Source: Pantoea sp. SOD02 (GTDB lineage: Bacteria > Pseudomonadota > Gammaproteobacteria > Enterobacterales > Enterobacteriaceae). From it: 64,000 nt of DNA. The stretch spans positions 1,922,001 to 1,986,000 of the forward strand of contig NZ_CP102604.1 of assembly GCF_024707505.1 (NCBI RefSeq), in the 5' to 3' direction. Numbering within the stretch: the first letter of the stretch is position 1; the number at the start of each line of letters is the position of its first letter. The notes under the pieces were generated by a model, which was not told the origin of the DNA, made no database searches, and saw only the letters and a program-made list of their open reading frames with translations. Below, piece by piece: positions 8,441 through 17,336 of this stretch. The translations under genes and the position numbers were made by a program.

Positions 8441-10761
8441 TGAAGGCGCGCCAGCTGACGCTCGCCAACGGCCTGCGCTGCCATCTTTATCATCAGCTGG
8501 ACGCGCGTGAGGCGGCGGCGCTGCTGCGCGTGCAGGCCGGGAGTCTGGATGAAGCCGATCGCTGGCCGGGTTTGGCGCATCTGCTGGAACATCTGCTGTT
8601 CTGCGACAGTGAAGGTTTTAACGGCGAGGATCGCCTGATGCCGTGGCTGCAGCAGCAGGGCGGACAGGTGAATGCCACCACACAGTTGAGCCGCAGCGCC
8701 TATTTCTTTCAGCTCCCAGCTTCAGCGTTGTCAGCAGGCGTGCAGCGGCTGTGCGATATGCTGGCGTCGCCATTGCTGTCGACGCAGGCCATTCAGCAGG
8801 AAGCGGCGGTGATTGAGGCAGAGTATCAACTGCTGCAAAACCATGCCGACACGCTGAGTGAAGCCGCCATCTTAAATAAGCTAAAGGGACGCTTTCAACG
8901 CTTCCGTGTCGGCAGTCGGCTTGCGTTTGGTGACAATGTCACGGAGTTGCAATCCGCGTTACGCGATTTTCATTGCCGCTTCTATCGCGCTGAAAATATG
9001 GAGCTTTGGCTGCAAGGGCCGCAATCGCTTGACGAGCTAACGCAGCTGGCGGCACGCTATGGCGGCAGTTTGCTGGCGGGTGGAGAACGCGCTGCGGCTG
9101 TAGAACCCGCGCTGCTGCCCGGCGATCGTTTGCTGCAATTAGGCGGTGAAGAAAACTTCTGGCTGACGTTATTGATCCCGGGCGATGAACAGACTGTTCG
9201 TGACAATGTCACCTTGCTTAAGAGGTTCTGGCAAGACGAAGCGCCGTGCAGTTTGCTGGCGCAATTGCGGGCTGAGGCGCTATGTGAAGCCCTTGACGTG
9301 CAATGGTTATGGCAAGATGAGCAACACGCATTTTTGGCGCTGCGTTTTAGCGCAACGCGCATTTCTTCGGAACTGGCGCAACAGATTGAACAACGCGTTT
9401 GGCAGCATCTGGCTGCGTTAATCGAGTGTAATGCGATTCAGCTGCAGCATTACGCGCAACTCGCGCAGCAGGACTTCGCGGCCTTGTCGCCGCTGGAACA
9501 GTTGCGCGGCCACGCGTTGGGTTTCGCGCCTGGTTTAGCGGTTTCAGATAACTTCACGGATTTTGCCGCCGCGTTGCCGTGTTGGCCGCGCACGCGTCTG
9601 CTCACGCAGCACCACATCGACGGCGCACCGCATCAGACGCAAGGCTTTACTCTGCAACTGGCCGAGTGGCTGCCGGCGTTGCCGGATGCGACAGAATCCG
9701 CAGTGTTTCACTTCTATCCCGCTTCGGCGGAAATTCAGTTCCCCCGTCTTCCGCCGGTGGCGCAGCAACTGCCGCTGATTGCACCGGTAAAACAGGTTGA
9801 GACGTTGCTGCTGCGTCCGGCGTTTTATCAAACCTTGAGCGATGAAGAAGCGCAGGCGCGGCAGCGCCAGTTGCGTCCAGTGCTCGCAGAACTGCGCCAC
9901 GCCGGCGGCAATGGCACCTGGCAACAAACGCAGGGAAGCTGGCAGTTGCTGCTCAATCTGCCCGCATCCGAAGACCGTGCATTGTTAAGCGTGTATCAGG
10001 CATTACGGGCGCTGAACACACCGGTGCTTACGCAATCCGTAGCGACAACGCACTCCATCGTCATTCGTCAGCTGCTCGCCGCTTTGCCAACTTGCTTGAT
10101 TAAGCCATCGCCCTCGCCGCAATGGCTGGCGGCATGGTGCGGCACCAATAGCGCATTAAGCCAGCGCGTGGCGCATCTGCTCAGCGATTTTGCGCCGGAT
10201 CTGGCGCGCTACACGCCGCCCGCAAAATTACAACGCGGCATTGTGCCCATCGACTGCGACGGACCCGATCAGGCTCTGTTGCTGTTTATGCCGTTACCGC
10301 ACGCCGACGATGCCGCCCTGGCCGCTTTACGCGTGCTGGCGCTAATGCTGGAAACGCGTTTCTTCCAGCGGCTGCGCGTGGATCAGCAAATTGGTTATGT
10401 GGTGTCGGCGCGTTATCAACGGGTGGCAGATGTGGATGGCTTAATGCTGGCACTGCAATCGCCGGATATCACCTGGCGCGCGTTGCTGGGTCACTGCAAA
10501 CGCTTTATGCGTGAGATGGTTGCCGAGATCGCGGCAGTTTCCCCTGAAAAGCTGGCGGCATGGCAGGCAAGCTTACTAACGCAGTGCGCAAGCAAAGACA
10601 ATGGCGATGCCGCACTCGAAACCCTGCGCCAGCAGCACGGCCTGGCGACGCTCAATCGCGCTGCCATTCAGGCTCTGACGCTGCCGCAGCTTGAGCAACT
10701 GCACCAGCGTCTGCTGCGCGAACGGCATCGCTGGTTGATTTTGGTGACCAGGTGCGCATAA
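8440..10761 (+). CDS. pqqF: PqqF, M16 zinc protease
   Basis: Insulinase-family peptidase thought to excise the cross-linked dipeptide from PqqA. 773 residues, within the normal range for enterobacterial PqqF. The inverted zinc motif HLLEH is at residues 47-51, with the downstream glutamate in the EAEYQLLQ region. The start overlaps the pqqE stop (TGATG). The last five residues (VTRCA) and the TAA stop are encoded by a GTGCGCAT-type palindromic repeat, so the native C-terminus has been overwritten by repeat DNA. Confidence 0.93.
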   Translation: MKARQLTLANGLRCHLYHQLDAREAAALLRVQAGSLDEADRWPGLAHLLEHLLFCDSEGFNGEDRLMPWLQQQGGQVNATTQLSRSAYFFQLPASALSAGVQRLCDMLASPLLSTQAIQQEAAVIEAEYQLLQNHADTLSEAAILNKLKGRFQRFRVGSRLAFGDNVTELQSALRDFHCRFYRAENMELWLQGPQSLDELTQLAARYGGSLLAGGERAAAVEPALLPGDRLLQLGGEENFWLTLLIPGDEQTVRDNVTLLKRFWQDEAPCSLLAQLRAEALCEALDVQWLWQDEQHAFLALRFSATRISSELAQQIEQRVWQHLAALIECNAIQLQHYAQLAQQDFAALSPLEQLRGHALGFAPGLAVSDNFTDFAAALPCWPRTRLLTQHHIDGAPHQTQGFTLQLAEWLPALPDATESAVFHFYPASAEIQFPRLPPVAQQLPLIAPVKQVETLLLRPAFYQTLSDEEAQARQRQLRPVLAELRHAGGNGTWQQTQGSWQLLLNLPASEDRALLSVYQALRALNTPVLTQSVATTHSIVIRQLLAALPTCLIKPSPSPQWLAAWCGTNSALSQRVAHLLSDFAPDLARYTPPAKLQRGIVPIDCDGPDQALLLFMPLPHADDAALAALRVLALMLETRFFQRLRVDQQIGYVVSARYQRVADVDGLMLALQSPDITWRALLGHCKRFMREMVAEIAAVSPEKLAAWQASLLTQCASKDNGDAALETLRQQHGLATLNRAAIQALTLPQLEQLHQRLLRERHRWLILVTRCA

Positions 10762-10908
10762 ATGCGCACCCTACAAAACCTGCATCGTTGTCGTAGGGTC
10801 GTCATTTATGGCGACCAGGTGCGTATAAATGCGCGCCCTACGAAACCCGCACCGTTGTCGTAGGGTCGCCATTTATGGCGACCAGGTGCGCATAAATGCG
10901 CGCCCTAC
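10746..10908. repeat. tandem array of GTAGGG palindromic repeats
   Basis: A half element (10746-10774) is followed by two full 49-bp composite elements (10793-10841 and 10860-10908). Equivalent points are 67 bp apart, so the array is about 2.5 copies of a 67-bp unit. The first half lies inside the end of pqqF. Confidence 0.9.
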
Positions 10909-10920
10909 AAAACCCCGAGG

Positions 10921-12621
10921 CTACATCTCCCGCCAAAACTTCTTCTTACTGGTTTTACCAATCCCCGGATTACAGCTGTTGGTGGGATCGAGCTGTTTCC
11001 AGTGCTCGACATGTTCACACGATGCCTGATAAAGATGTCCAACATTGTGCTCGGCGGGATACTTCGCGCCGCGCTGTTCCAGATAGCGCTTCACCTCTTC
11101 CTTAAACACTTTCGCGTCGTAACCCGGTTTCAGCACGTAATCCTGATGATTGACGAAGCAGAAAAAGTGCCCGCAGCATGAATCAACCTGCACCTGGGCC
11201 GCCAGATGATCCGGCAGCGTCAAACGCCATGCATCGTCATTGCGGCGCAGCGCCACGTCAAATGCCACCAGCCGTTCGTTGGGGTTGTAGCCCAGCGCAT
11301 CGCAGTAGGAAATGGTGCAACCGCCCACGCCGAAACGCACCAAAAACGCATCCGCCGCTTCACGCGAATTACAGTGGAAAAAGCCACCTGGCTGCTCAGC
11401 AAAGAACTGCTGTAACAAGCTTTGTAATTCTGCGGTTTGCGGCGACTCCACTTTGATCATCAGATGATGTTGATACTCGCTGCGGTAATCCATGATGCGC
11501 GGCGCGATAAAGCTCGGCGTTAGCTGGTTGAAAAATTGCAGCACCCGATCAACAAAATTGCGCGGCAGGAATTTCAGGTGGCTGACGCGCACATCCCATT
11601 TGGCTTTATTGGCCATCATCTGCGGAATGGCCTGCGGACCCAGTTTGCGGATCGCCAAATACATATGCTTGGCGTAGCGCACGGTTAAATCGAAGGCGTT
11701 GCGATGAATATATTCCGCCTGCAACGGCAGCTCGCTCATCTTCGTTAGCAGGAAACGGCGCAGCGCCACCAGCACGCTCTCATCGTTAGTGCCGATGTAA
11801 AAGGTATCGCTGCCGGTGCTGGCTTCAAAGGTCGGCAAGCGCACGGCAAACACTACCACTTTGCCGGCGCTGCCCGAGCTGTCGTGCAGGTAACGCAGAT
11901 CGCCATTGAAACGCGCCGGGGAATCTGCGGCCACATCTCGCAGGCGGTCGGCATAATCATCCGCCCAGATTTTTCCCTGCCAGTCGGGCTGCTCGCCGGT
12001 TTGATACCGCTGCTGCGCCAGGTTTTCCAGCATCACTTCTGGCGTGTCGCCCAACTCGATGCCGAGATGATTGACCATCTCTAAACGACCATCGTCATGA
12101 ATGCGGGCGAACAAGGATTTTTCGGTGAAAGCGGGGCCGCGCCGAATCAGTGAGCCACCGGAGTTATTACAGATGCCGCCGACCACCGAAGCGCCGATGC
12201 AGGATGATCCAATCACCGAGTGCGGTTCACGACCCAGCGGCTGCAAGGTGTGCTCCAGTTCGGTCAAGGTGGTGCCAGGGAAAGCAATCACCTGACGCGC
12301 CTGATCGATCACCTGCACGCCTTTGAGCTGGCGGGTACTGATAATCACTATATCGCGGTCATAATCATTGCCGTCGGGCGTTGAGCCGCCGGTAACACCG
12401 GTATTCGACGCCTGCATCAGCACAATGACATCGTGCGCCACGCAAACCTGCAGCGTTTGCCACAGCTGCAACAGTGTTTGCGGTAACGCCACCGCCAGCG
12501 CTTCACCGCGTCCGACGCGGAATCCCTTTATGTACCAGGCTTTATCATCCGCATGGGTTAATACCTGTTTCTCGTCAATCACCTCTGCCAACTTACGCAA
12601 CATATCCTTCTGCATGCTCAT
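10921..12621 (-). CDS. dld: quinone-dependent D-lactate dehydrogenase
   Basis: Membrane-associated FAD enzyme that oxidises D-lactate to pyruvate and passes electrons to quinone. 566 residues, close to the 571 of E. coli Dld. The N-terminal FAD-binding domain shows VLMQASNTGVTGGSTPDGNDYDRD and IGSSCIGASVVGGICNNSGG. The C-terminal part shows CDALGYNPNERLVAFDVALRRND and CCGHFFCFVNHQDYVLKPG. It is monocistronic and convergent with pqqF; its 3' end lies 12 bp from the repeat array. Confidence 0.95.
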   Translation of the reverse strand: MSMQKDMLRKLAEVIDEKQVLTHADDKAWYIKGFRVGRGEALAVALPQTLLQLWQTLQVCVAHDVIVLMQASNTGVTGGSTPDGNDYDRDIVIISTRQLKGVQVIDQARQVIAFPGTTLTELEHTLQPLGREPHSVIGSSCIGASVVGGICNNSGGSLIRRGPAFTEKSLFARIHDDGRLEMVNHLGIELGDTPEVMLENLAQQRYQTGEQPDWQGKIWADDYADRLRDVAADSPARFNGDLRYLHDSSGSAGKVVVFAVRLPTFEASTGSDTFYIGTNDESVLVALRRFLLTKMSELPLQAEYIHRNAFDLTVRYAKHMYLAIRKLGPQAIPQMMANKAKWDVRVSHLKFLPRNFVDRVLQFFNQLTPSFIAPRIMDYRSEYQHHLMIKVESPQTAELQSLLQQFFAEQPGGFFHCNSREAADAFLVRFGVGGCTISYCDALGYNPNERLVAFDVALRRNDDAWRLTLPDHLAAQVQVDSCCGHFFCFVNHQDYVLKPGYDAKVFKEEVKRYLEQRGAKYPAEHNVGHLYQASCEHVEHWKQLDPTNSCNPGIGKTSKKKFWREM

Positions 12622-13056
12622 TTTTTCTCTTCTTTATTCTTTATCTGCCACGGTATTGGACAAGTGCATCGGCATTGAGTCAATCATTCACTGGCCCTGA
12701 CGCATAAATAACGCACGTAATCATTATCCCTTTATCTGATACGGAATAAGCGTCAGGAACCGATAAAAATGCGCGGGAAATCACAAAATAGATCGAAAGA
12801 AAAACAGCGAGTAGGGTGTTTATTTAAGTCGCCGGTTTTACTGCGCAAAATGAATATAACTATATGATTTTATTTGTTATTAATGATTTAAGGTGAAAAG
12901 TGACATGTGATTTATATCACAAAATCTAGCCTGTATTGGATGCTGTCAATGATCTCACTCGGGGAATTCATCGCAAAAGTGTGACATTCGTTGCAAATAA
13001 CAATGTCGTTAATCGGAAGAATGAATTCCAGACGCACAGCATAAAGGGTGATGACA
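12622..13056. other. AT-rich divergent promoter region of dld and the sugar operon
   Basis: About 435 bp, noticeably richer in A+T than the flanking genes. It holds a CRP box (12906-12921) and a 9-bp inverted repeat GGAATTCAT/ATGAATTCC at 12963-12971 and 13021-13029. No gene is seen in it. Confidence 0.7.
12906..12921. promoter_or_regulatory. CRP box upstream of the phosphofructokinase/PTS operon
   Basis: TGTGATTTATATCACA is an exact TGTGA-N6-TCACA palindrome, about 136 bp before the first gene of the operon at 13057. The core TGAT-N4-ATCA also resembles an FNR site. Confidence 0.65.
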
Positions 13057-14037
13057 ATGAGAATTGGCATAGTGATCAGCGGTGGCGATGTTACCGGGAT
13101 TAATAACTTTGTGTATCAAATATCGCGCTTAACTAAGGCGGAAATGGTGTTATTTAACGGTGGCATTCCGGGCTTGCTGGAAAACAATCACCAGGAAATA
13201 TCCCAGCGCGATTTAGTGGATTACGCCATCGCTGCTATTCCGGTGATGCAATCGGGACGAACCAATAGAAAATTAATTCGTCCAGAATATGAAACCATCG
13301 CCAAACATCTTAAGTCGCTGCGCATCGATGTATTAATTATGGCGGGCGGCGATGGCTCATTACAATTCCTGCATACGCTAAGCGAATTTGGCGTTAACTG
13401 TTTTGGCGTCGGCATGACCATCGATAACGATGTGTTTGGCAGTGATTACAGCATCGGTTTCTCCACCGCCTGCGAGCAGGTTTTAAAAGAGGTGGCGAAA
13501 TTACGCAATACCGGCCGCGCCTTAACCGGTCGTGTGTTTATGGTGGAGCTGCTTGGCGGTTATTGCGGTGAATTAACCTTGCAGTCGGCGATCAAATCCA
13601 ATGCGGATTTCGCGCTGATCCCGGAATGCCAGATTGCGCCACAAGAGCTGGCCGAGCGCATCACGCAGCGGCTGGCGGCGCAGAACAGCGTGATTATTTT
13701 GTGTTCGGAAGGCTACACCCGTGAATATTCGCCGGGCTTTCAGGGCGCTATCGATACCTTAATTAAACAAATTGAACCGTTAATTGGTGTGCGTATTCGT
13801 AAAACAATTATCGGTTATGGCCTGCGTAATGGCGATCCTACCTGTGAAGAGATTTATCAGGGCACCATTATGGCCAGTGAAGTCGCGCGTTGTATTCAGT
13901 CGGGAATGCGCAACAAAGCGGTGATTATTAATGGCAGTAATCGACCGATTCCGATTGATTTAATAAGCATGAAAAAACGCCTGGTCGATACGGAAGGGCA
14001 TCATTATAAACTCGCTAAACAACTGCAAATTCTGTGA
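13057..14037 (+). CDS. phosphofructokinase A-family sugar kinase, altered substrate site
   Basis: PfkA-fold kinase of 326 residues. ATP-binding GGDGS is at 97-101 and the catalytic TIDND loop at 121-125, aligned with the ATP-dependent (not pyrophosphate) subgroup, which has Gly rather than Asp in GGDGS. The loop after ELLG carries Gly168 where E. coli PfkA has Arg162, and Tyr254 replaces His249; both contact fructose 6-phosphate in E. coli. Arg248 and Arg257, equivalent to Arg243 and Arg252, are kept. The substrate is therefore probably another hexose or pentose phosphate delivered by the PTS encoded downstream (inference). The ATG at 13057 has GGG eight bases upstream; the ATG at 13051 and GTG at 13048 are too close to it. 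Confidence 0.85.
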   Translation: MRIGIVISGGDVTGINNFVYQISRLTKAEMVLFNGGIPGLLENNHQEISQRDLVDYAIAAIPVMQSGRTNRKLIRPEYETIAKHLKSLRIDVLIMAGGDGSLQFLHTLSEFGVNCFGVGMTIDNDVFGSDYSIGFSTACEQVLKEVAKLRNTGRALTGRVFMVELLGGYCGELTLQSAIKSNADFALIPECQIAPQELAERITQRLAAQNSVIILCSEGYTREYSPGFQGAIDTLIKQIEPLIGVRIRKTIIGYGLRNGDPTCEEIYQGTIMASEVARCIQSGMRNKAVIINGSNRPIPIDLISMKKRLVDTEGHHYKLAKQLQIL

Positions 14038-14047
14038 GGAAATAGCC

Positions 14048-14362
14048 ATGCTGAAAATATTATGTGTCTGTGGATGTGGTTTGGGTTCAAGCTTTGCGAT
14101 TGAGATGAGCGCCAAGTCAGTATTAAAGAAACTCGAAATTGATGCTGATATCGATCACACCACCATTTCTGAAGCCAACGCCTTTAAATCCGACATGATT
14201 TTAACCCAGAAAGCCTTTGCTGATGTGTTAAATGCCGATGCCAGCCCGGAACAGATTAAACGGGTGATTATTCTCAATAAGCTGACCGACAAAGCGGAAA
14301 TTGAAGAGAAAATCGTGGCGTTTATGAAAGAACGTAACTTAAAGGTTGCTAATCATGAATAG
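14048..14362 (+). CDS. PTS IIB component, ascorbate (UlaB/SgaB) type
   Basis: 104-residue phosphocarrier subunit with the active Cys in VCGCGLGSS (Cys8). It takes phosphate from IIA and passes it to the incoming sugar bound to IIC. It starts ten bases after the kinase gene and overlaps the IIC start. Similarity to UlaB places it in the AG (ascorbate) family, but the neighbours (kinase and aldolase) do not match the ascorbate pathway. Confidence 0.9.
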   Translation: MLKILCVCGCGLGSSFAIEMSAKSVLKKLEIDADIDHTTISEANAFKSDMILTQKAFADVLNADASPEQIKRVIILNKLTDKAEIEEKIVAFMKERNLKVANHE

Positions 14363-15728
14363 TGTGATCGACTTCCTGGTAAAAGACTTATTAGGGCAGG
14401 CATCAATTCTGATCGCCTTTATTGCCCTGATTGGTCTGCTACTGCAAAAAAAATCAGCGGGCAAGGTGGTGGAAGGCACCTTTAAAACCCTGCTTGGTTT
14501 CTTAATTATGATGGCCGGTATCAACATTATTGTCGGTACGCTGACCTTCCTGAACACCATTTTCACCCACGGTTTTGGCATGCAGGGTTATATCACCGAC
14601 GTTGCCGCCATTGCCGGGTTAGCAAACCGCGAGCTGGGTTCAGAAGTGGCGCTGACGCTGTTGGTGATCTTTATCGTCAACATCATCATTGCGCGTCTGA
14701 CACCGTTCAAATACATCTTCCTTACCGGTCAGGCGCTGCTGTGGATGGCGACCATCGGTGCGGTGATTGGCTATAAAGCGGGGCTAACAGGCTTACCTCT
14801 GATCCTTACCGGCGGCATCTTTGGCGGCATTATGGCGGTCGTGATGCCTGCACTGGCACAACCGGTGGTGCGTCGTATCACCGATTCCGACGACGTGGCG
14901 CTCGGTCACTTCTGCACCATCGGCTACCTGCTGACGGCGGCGGTGGCGAAGGTGGTGGGCAAAGGTTCGCGCTCCACGGAAGACCTCAAACTGCCCGACA
15001 ACTTAAAATTCCTGCAGGACACTTATCTGTCGATGGCGGTGGTGATGGTGCCGATGTACCTGATTCCTGCGGTCGCCGCCGGTCCGGAATTTATCGGCCA
15101 GTACAGCAACGGCATGAACTATCTGATGTACGCCTTTATGCAGTCGATTCAATTCGTGTGCGGTGTGTTTGTGCTGTATAGCGGCGTGCGTCTGCTGCTG
15201 AACGAACTGGTACCGGCTTTCCGTGGTATCGCCATGCGTCTGGTTCCGGATGCGAAACCGGCGCTCGACTGCCCGGTGATGTTCCCATACGCCCCGAATG
15301 CGGTGATCGTCGGCTTCCTCGCCACCACGCTGGGTTCGGTGGTGGGCATGCTGGTGTTCCCGATGTTTGGTCTGGCGATGATTCTGCCAGGTCTGCTGAC
15401 CAACTTCTTTGCCGGTGGCACCGCAGGCGTGTTTGGTAATGCGCTTGGTGGTCGTCGCGGGGCGATGATCGGCGGTTTCGTGCACGGTCTGTTCATCACC
15501 TTCCTGCCGGCGATTCTGGTGCCGATGCTGGAAAGTTACGGTTTTACCGGCGTCACCTTCAGTGATTCGGATGTCATCAGTACCGGCCTGGTGCTCGGCC
15601 ATGCATTCCAGAATAACTGGCTGTTCGTCGCGCTGTTTATTGCCTTCATTACTCTCATCGCCTGGTTTGTTAACGGAAAATCCACTAAGTCTAAATCCCA
15701 TGAGGAAAAGCTCCATGAAACTTTATAA
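14355..15728 (+). CDS. PTS IIC transporter, ascorbate (UlaA) type
   Basis: 457-residue polytopic membrane protein of the UlaA/SgaT family with about ten or more hydrophobic segments. Family blocks include FKTLLGFLIMMAG, TPFKYIFLTGQALLW and VMPALAQPVVRRITDSDDVALGH. It imports and phosphorylates a carbohydrate whose identity is unknown. The ATG at 14355 overlaps the IIB stop; the TTG three codons earlier is less likely. Confidence 0.92.
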   Translation: MNSVIDFLVKDLLGQASILIAFIALIGLLLQKKSAGKVVEGTFKTLLGFLIMMAGINIIVGTLTFLNTIFTHGFGMQGYITDVAAIAGLANRELGSEVALTLLVIFIVNIIIARLTPFKYIFLTGQALLWMATIGAVIGYKAGLTGLPLILTGGIFGGIMAVVMPALAQPVVRRITDSDDVALGHFCTIGYLLTAAVAKVVGKGSRSTEDLKLPDNLKFLQDTYLSMAVVMVPMYLIPAVAAGPEFIGQYSNGMNYLMYAFMQSIQFVCGVFVLYSGVRLLLNELVPAFRGIAMRLVPDAKPALDCPVMFPYAPNAVIVGFLATTLGSVVGMLVFPMFGLAMILPGLLTNFFAGGTAGVFGNALGGRRGAMIGGFVHGLFITFLPAILVPMLESYGFTGVTFSDSDVISTGLVLGHAFQNNWLFVALFIAFITLIAWFVNGKSTKSKSHEEKLHETL

Positions 15729-16557
15729 CTTTACCGATCTGTTACAGGTGGCTAAAGAACGTGAATTTAAAGCGCTCGGTTCCTTTAATTTGCACTGCCT
15801 GGAAATGCTGCCGGCCTTTTTTAAAGCGGCGGAGAAAACCAATAGTCCATTAATGATTCAGATCTCAACCGGCACCGCCAAATATCTCGGACACAAATTA
15901 TTGGTGGATGCGATTCGCTCACTGTCAGAAAGCCGTAACGTGCCGACCTGTTTGCACCTCGATCACTGTTCGGATTTAGACGCGATTCAAACTGCGCTGG
16001 ATGCAGGCTTCAGTTCAATTATGTATGACGGCTCACATTTGCCGATTGAAGAGAACATCGCCAATACGCGACGTGTTATTGATATGGCGCGCCCGCTGGC
16101 TGTTTCGGTAGAAGCTGAACTGGGCGCGATTGGCGGCTCGGAAGATGGCAAAGAAGTGGAAATGAACGATGCGGCGTTTACCACCGTCGATGAAGCCAAA
16201 CGCTTTGTCGATGAAACCGGCGTCGATATGCTGGCCATCTCCATCGGTACCGTGCACGGCTTGTATACCGGCAAAGCGCATATTCAGCATCAGCGCCTGG
16301 CGGATATCACCGATGCCACTAAAACGCCGCTGGTGCTGCACGGCGGAACCGGCGTCAGCGATGAAGATATGCGTCTTGCGGTGCGCAGCGGCATTGAGAA
16401 AGTCAACGTCGGCACCGAGATGAATGTGCAGTGGGTCGCAAACTGCAAGCAGACATTTGAAAAGGGCAAGGTCAACGACAGCGTGCGTAATTTCCTTGTG
16501 CCGGCCAACGATGCCGTAACCAATGTGCTGGTAGAAAAGATTCAGCTGTTCCGCTAA
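15715..16557 (+). CDS. class II fructose/tagatose-bisphosphate aldolase family
   Basis: Zinc aldolase of the GatY/KbaY/Fba group, 280 residues. Motifs: CLHLDHCSDLD (zinc His), SIMYDGSHLP, SVEAELGAIGGSED (Glu ligand), SIGTVHGLYTG, LVLHGGTGVSDED and KVNVGTEMN. It would split the bisphosphate made by the upstream kinase into two trioses (inference). The start overlaps the end of the IIC gene, with AGGAAAAG upstream. Confidence 0.92.
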   Translation: MKLYNFTDLLQVAKEREFKALGSFNLHCLEMLPAFFKAAEKTNSPLMIQISTGTAKYLGHKLLVDAIRSLSESRNVPTCLHLDHCSDLDAIQTALDAGFSSIMYDGSHLPIEENIANTRRVIDMARPLAVSVEAELGAIGGSEDGKEVEMNDAAFTTVDEAKRFVDETGVDMLAISIGTVHGLYTGKAHIQHQRLADITDATKTPLVLHGGTGVSDEDMRLAVRSGIEKVNVGTEMNVQWVANCKQTFEKGKVNDSVRNFLVPANDAVTNVLVEKIQLFR

Positions 16558-16619
16558 TTCCGACTCACTCATGACGTAATAACCTGAGGTGCCCGGCGCC
16601 ATTCGGGGCAGGAGACGCT

Positions 16620-16889
16620 ATGTTTGGATTCTTGAAAAAGGGCTCCGATAATAAGAGCCAGGATTCACAGGAAATAGATCTTCAGGCTGAAACCATCAGC
16701 GGGAAAATAAGTGAACTGGAACAACAGTTAGCCAATAACCCGCAGGCGACAGAGACGCAAAAACAATTAATGCTGGAATATAATCGTGCATTAAATATCT
16801 TTGCGAAAAGCCGCCGCTTTCGTCAGGAAATTGATCCGCTGTTTGTCAAAATCGATGAACTGCGCAACACCATTCGCAAATCATTTTAA
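16620..16889 (+). CDS. small charged coiled-coil protein in the sugar operon, function unknown
   Basis: 89 residues. After an MFGFLKKG start and a polar stretch, residues 20-85 are rich in Glu, Gln, Lys and Leu with heptad-like spacing (ISGKISELEQQL, then LMLEYNRALNIFAKSRRFRQEI), suggesting a helical coiled coil. There is no signal peptide or membrane segment. AGGAG precedes the start, and it sits between aldolase and IIA on the same strand, so it is very likely translated. I do not recognise the family. Confidence 0.75.
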   Translation: MFGFLKKGSDNKSQDSQEIDLQAETISGKISELEQQLANNPQATETQKQLMLEYNRALNIFAKSRRFRQEIDPLFVKIDELRNTIRKSF

Positions 16890-16898
16890 GGAGGCAGT

Positions 16899-17336
16899 AT
16901 GAGTATTAAACAGCTGCTGCAGGAGGCAAGTGCGATTCAGGTGGGGATCAGCGCCAGGGATTGGCGCGAGGTGATCGCGCTGGCGGCGCTGCCGCTGGTG
17001 AACGGCGGTTACATCAAAGCCAGTTATCCGGAAGCGGTGATCGCCAACACGCTGGAGCATGGCGCTTATTACGTGTTTGAGGAGGGCATCGCCATTCCCC
17101 ATGCGCGGCCGGAAACCGGCGTGCTGAAAGATTGTTTCAGCATGATTGTGCTGGATGAGCCGATTTCCTTCGACGGCAGCGACAAAGCCGATATTGTGAT
17201 TATGTTCGGTGCGCGTGACAGCAACGCCCACATTGAAGAGGGCATCCGCGCGATTGTCACGCTGCTGGAAGATGAGGAGACGCTGGTGCGCTTGCGCAAC
17301 GCCAGCAGTGCTGCGGAGGTGATAGAGATCCTATGA
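16899..17336 (+). CDS. PTS IIA component, mannitol/ascorbate (UlaC) type
   Basis: 145-residue PTS_EIIA_2 domain. The phosphorylated histidine is His68 in GIAIPHARPETGV. It receives phosphate from HPr and passes it to the IIB encoded upstream. AAGGAGG lies just before the ATG. The 3' end overlaps the next gene by four bases (ATGA), implying translational coupling. Separation of IIA from IIB and IIC by the aldolase and the small protein is unusual. Confidence 0.92.
   Translation: MSIKQLLQEASAIQVGISARDWREVIALAALPLVNGGYIKASYPEAVIANTLEHGAYYVFEEGIAIPHARPETGVLKDCFSMIVLDEPISFDGSDKADIVIMFGARDSNAHIEEGIRAIVTLLEDEETLVRLRNASSAAEVIEIL

Noticed and set aside
10793..10908. Short regularly spaced repeats considered as a CRISPR array
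   Set aside because: Only about 2.5 units, the spacers are near-identical, and the units are paired palindromes found singly elsewhere in the window.
13021..13044. Seven-codon ORF in the sugar operon leader (MNSRRTA)
   Set aside because: Too short and no ribosome binding site; no codon pattern suggesting a leader peptide.
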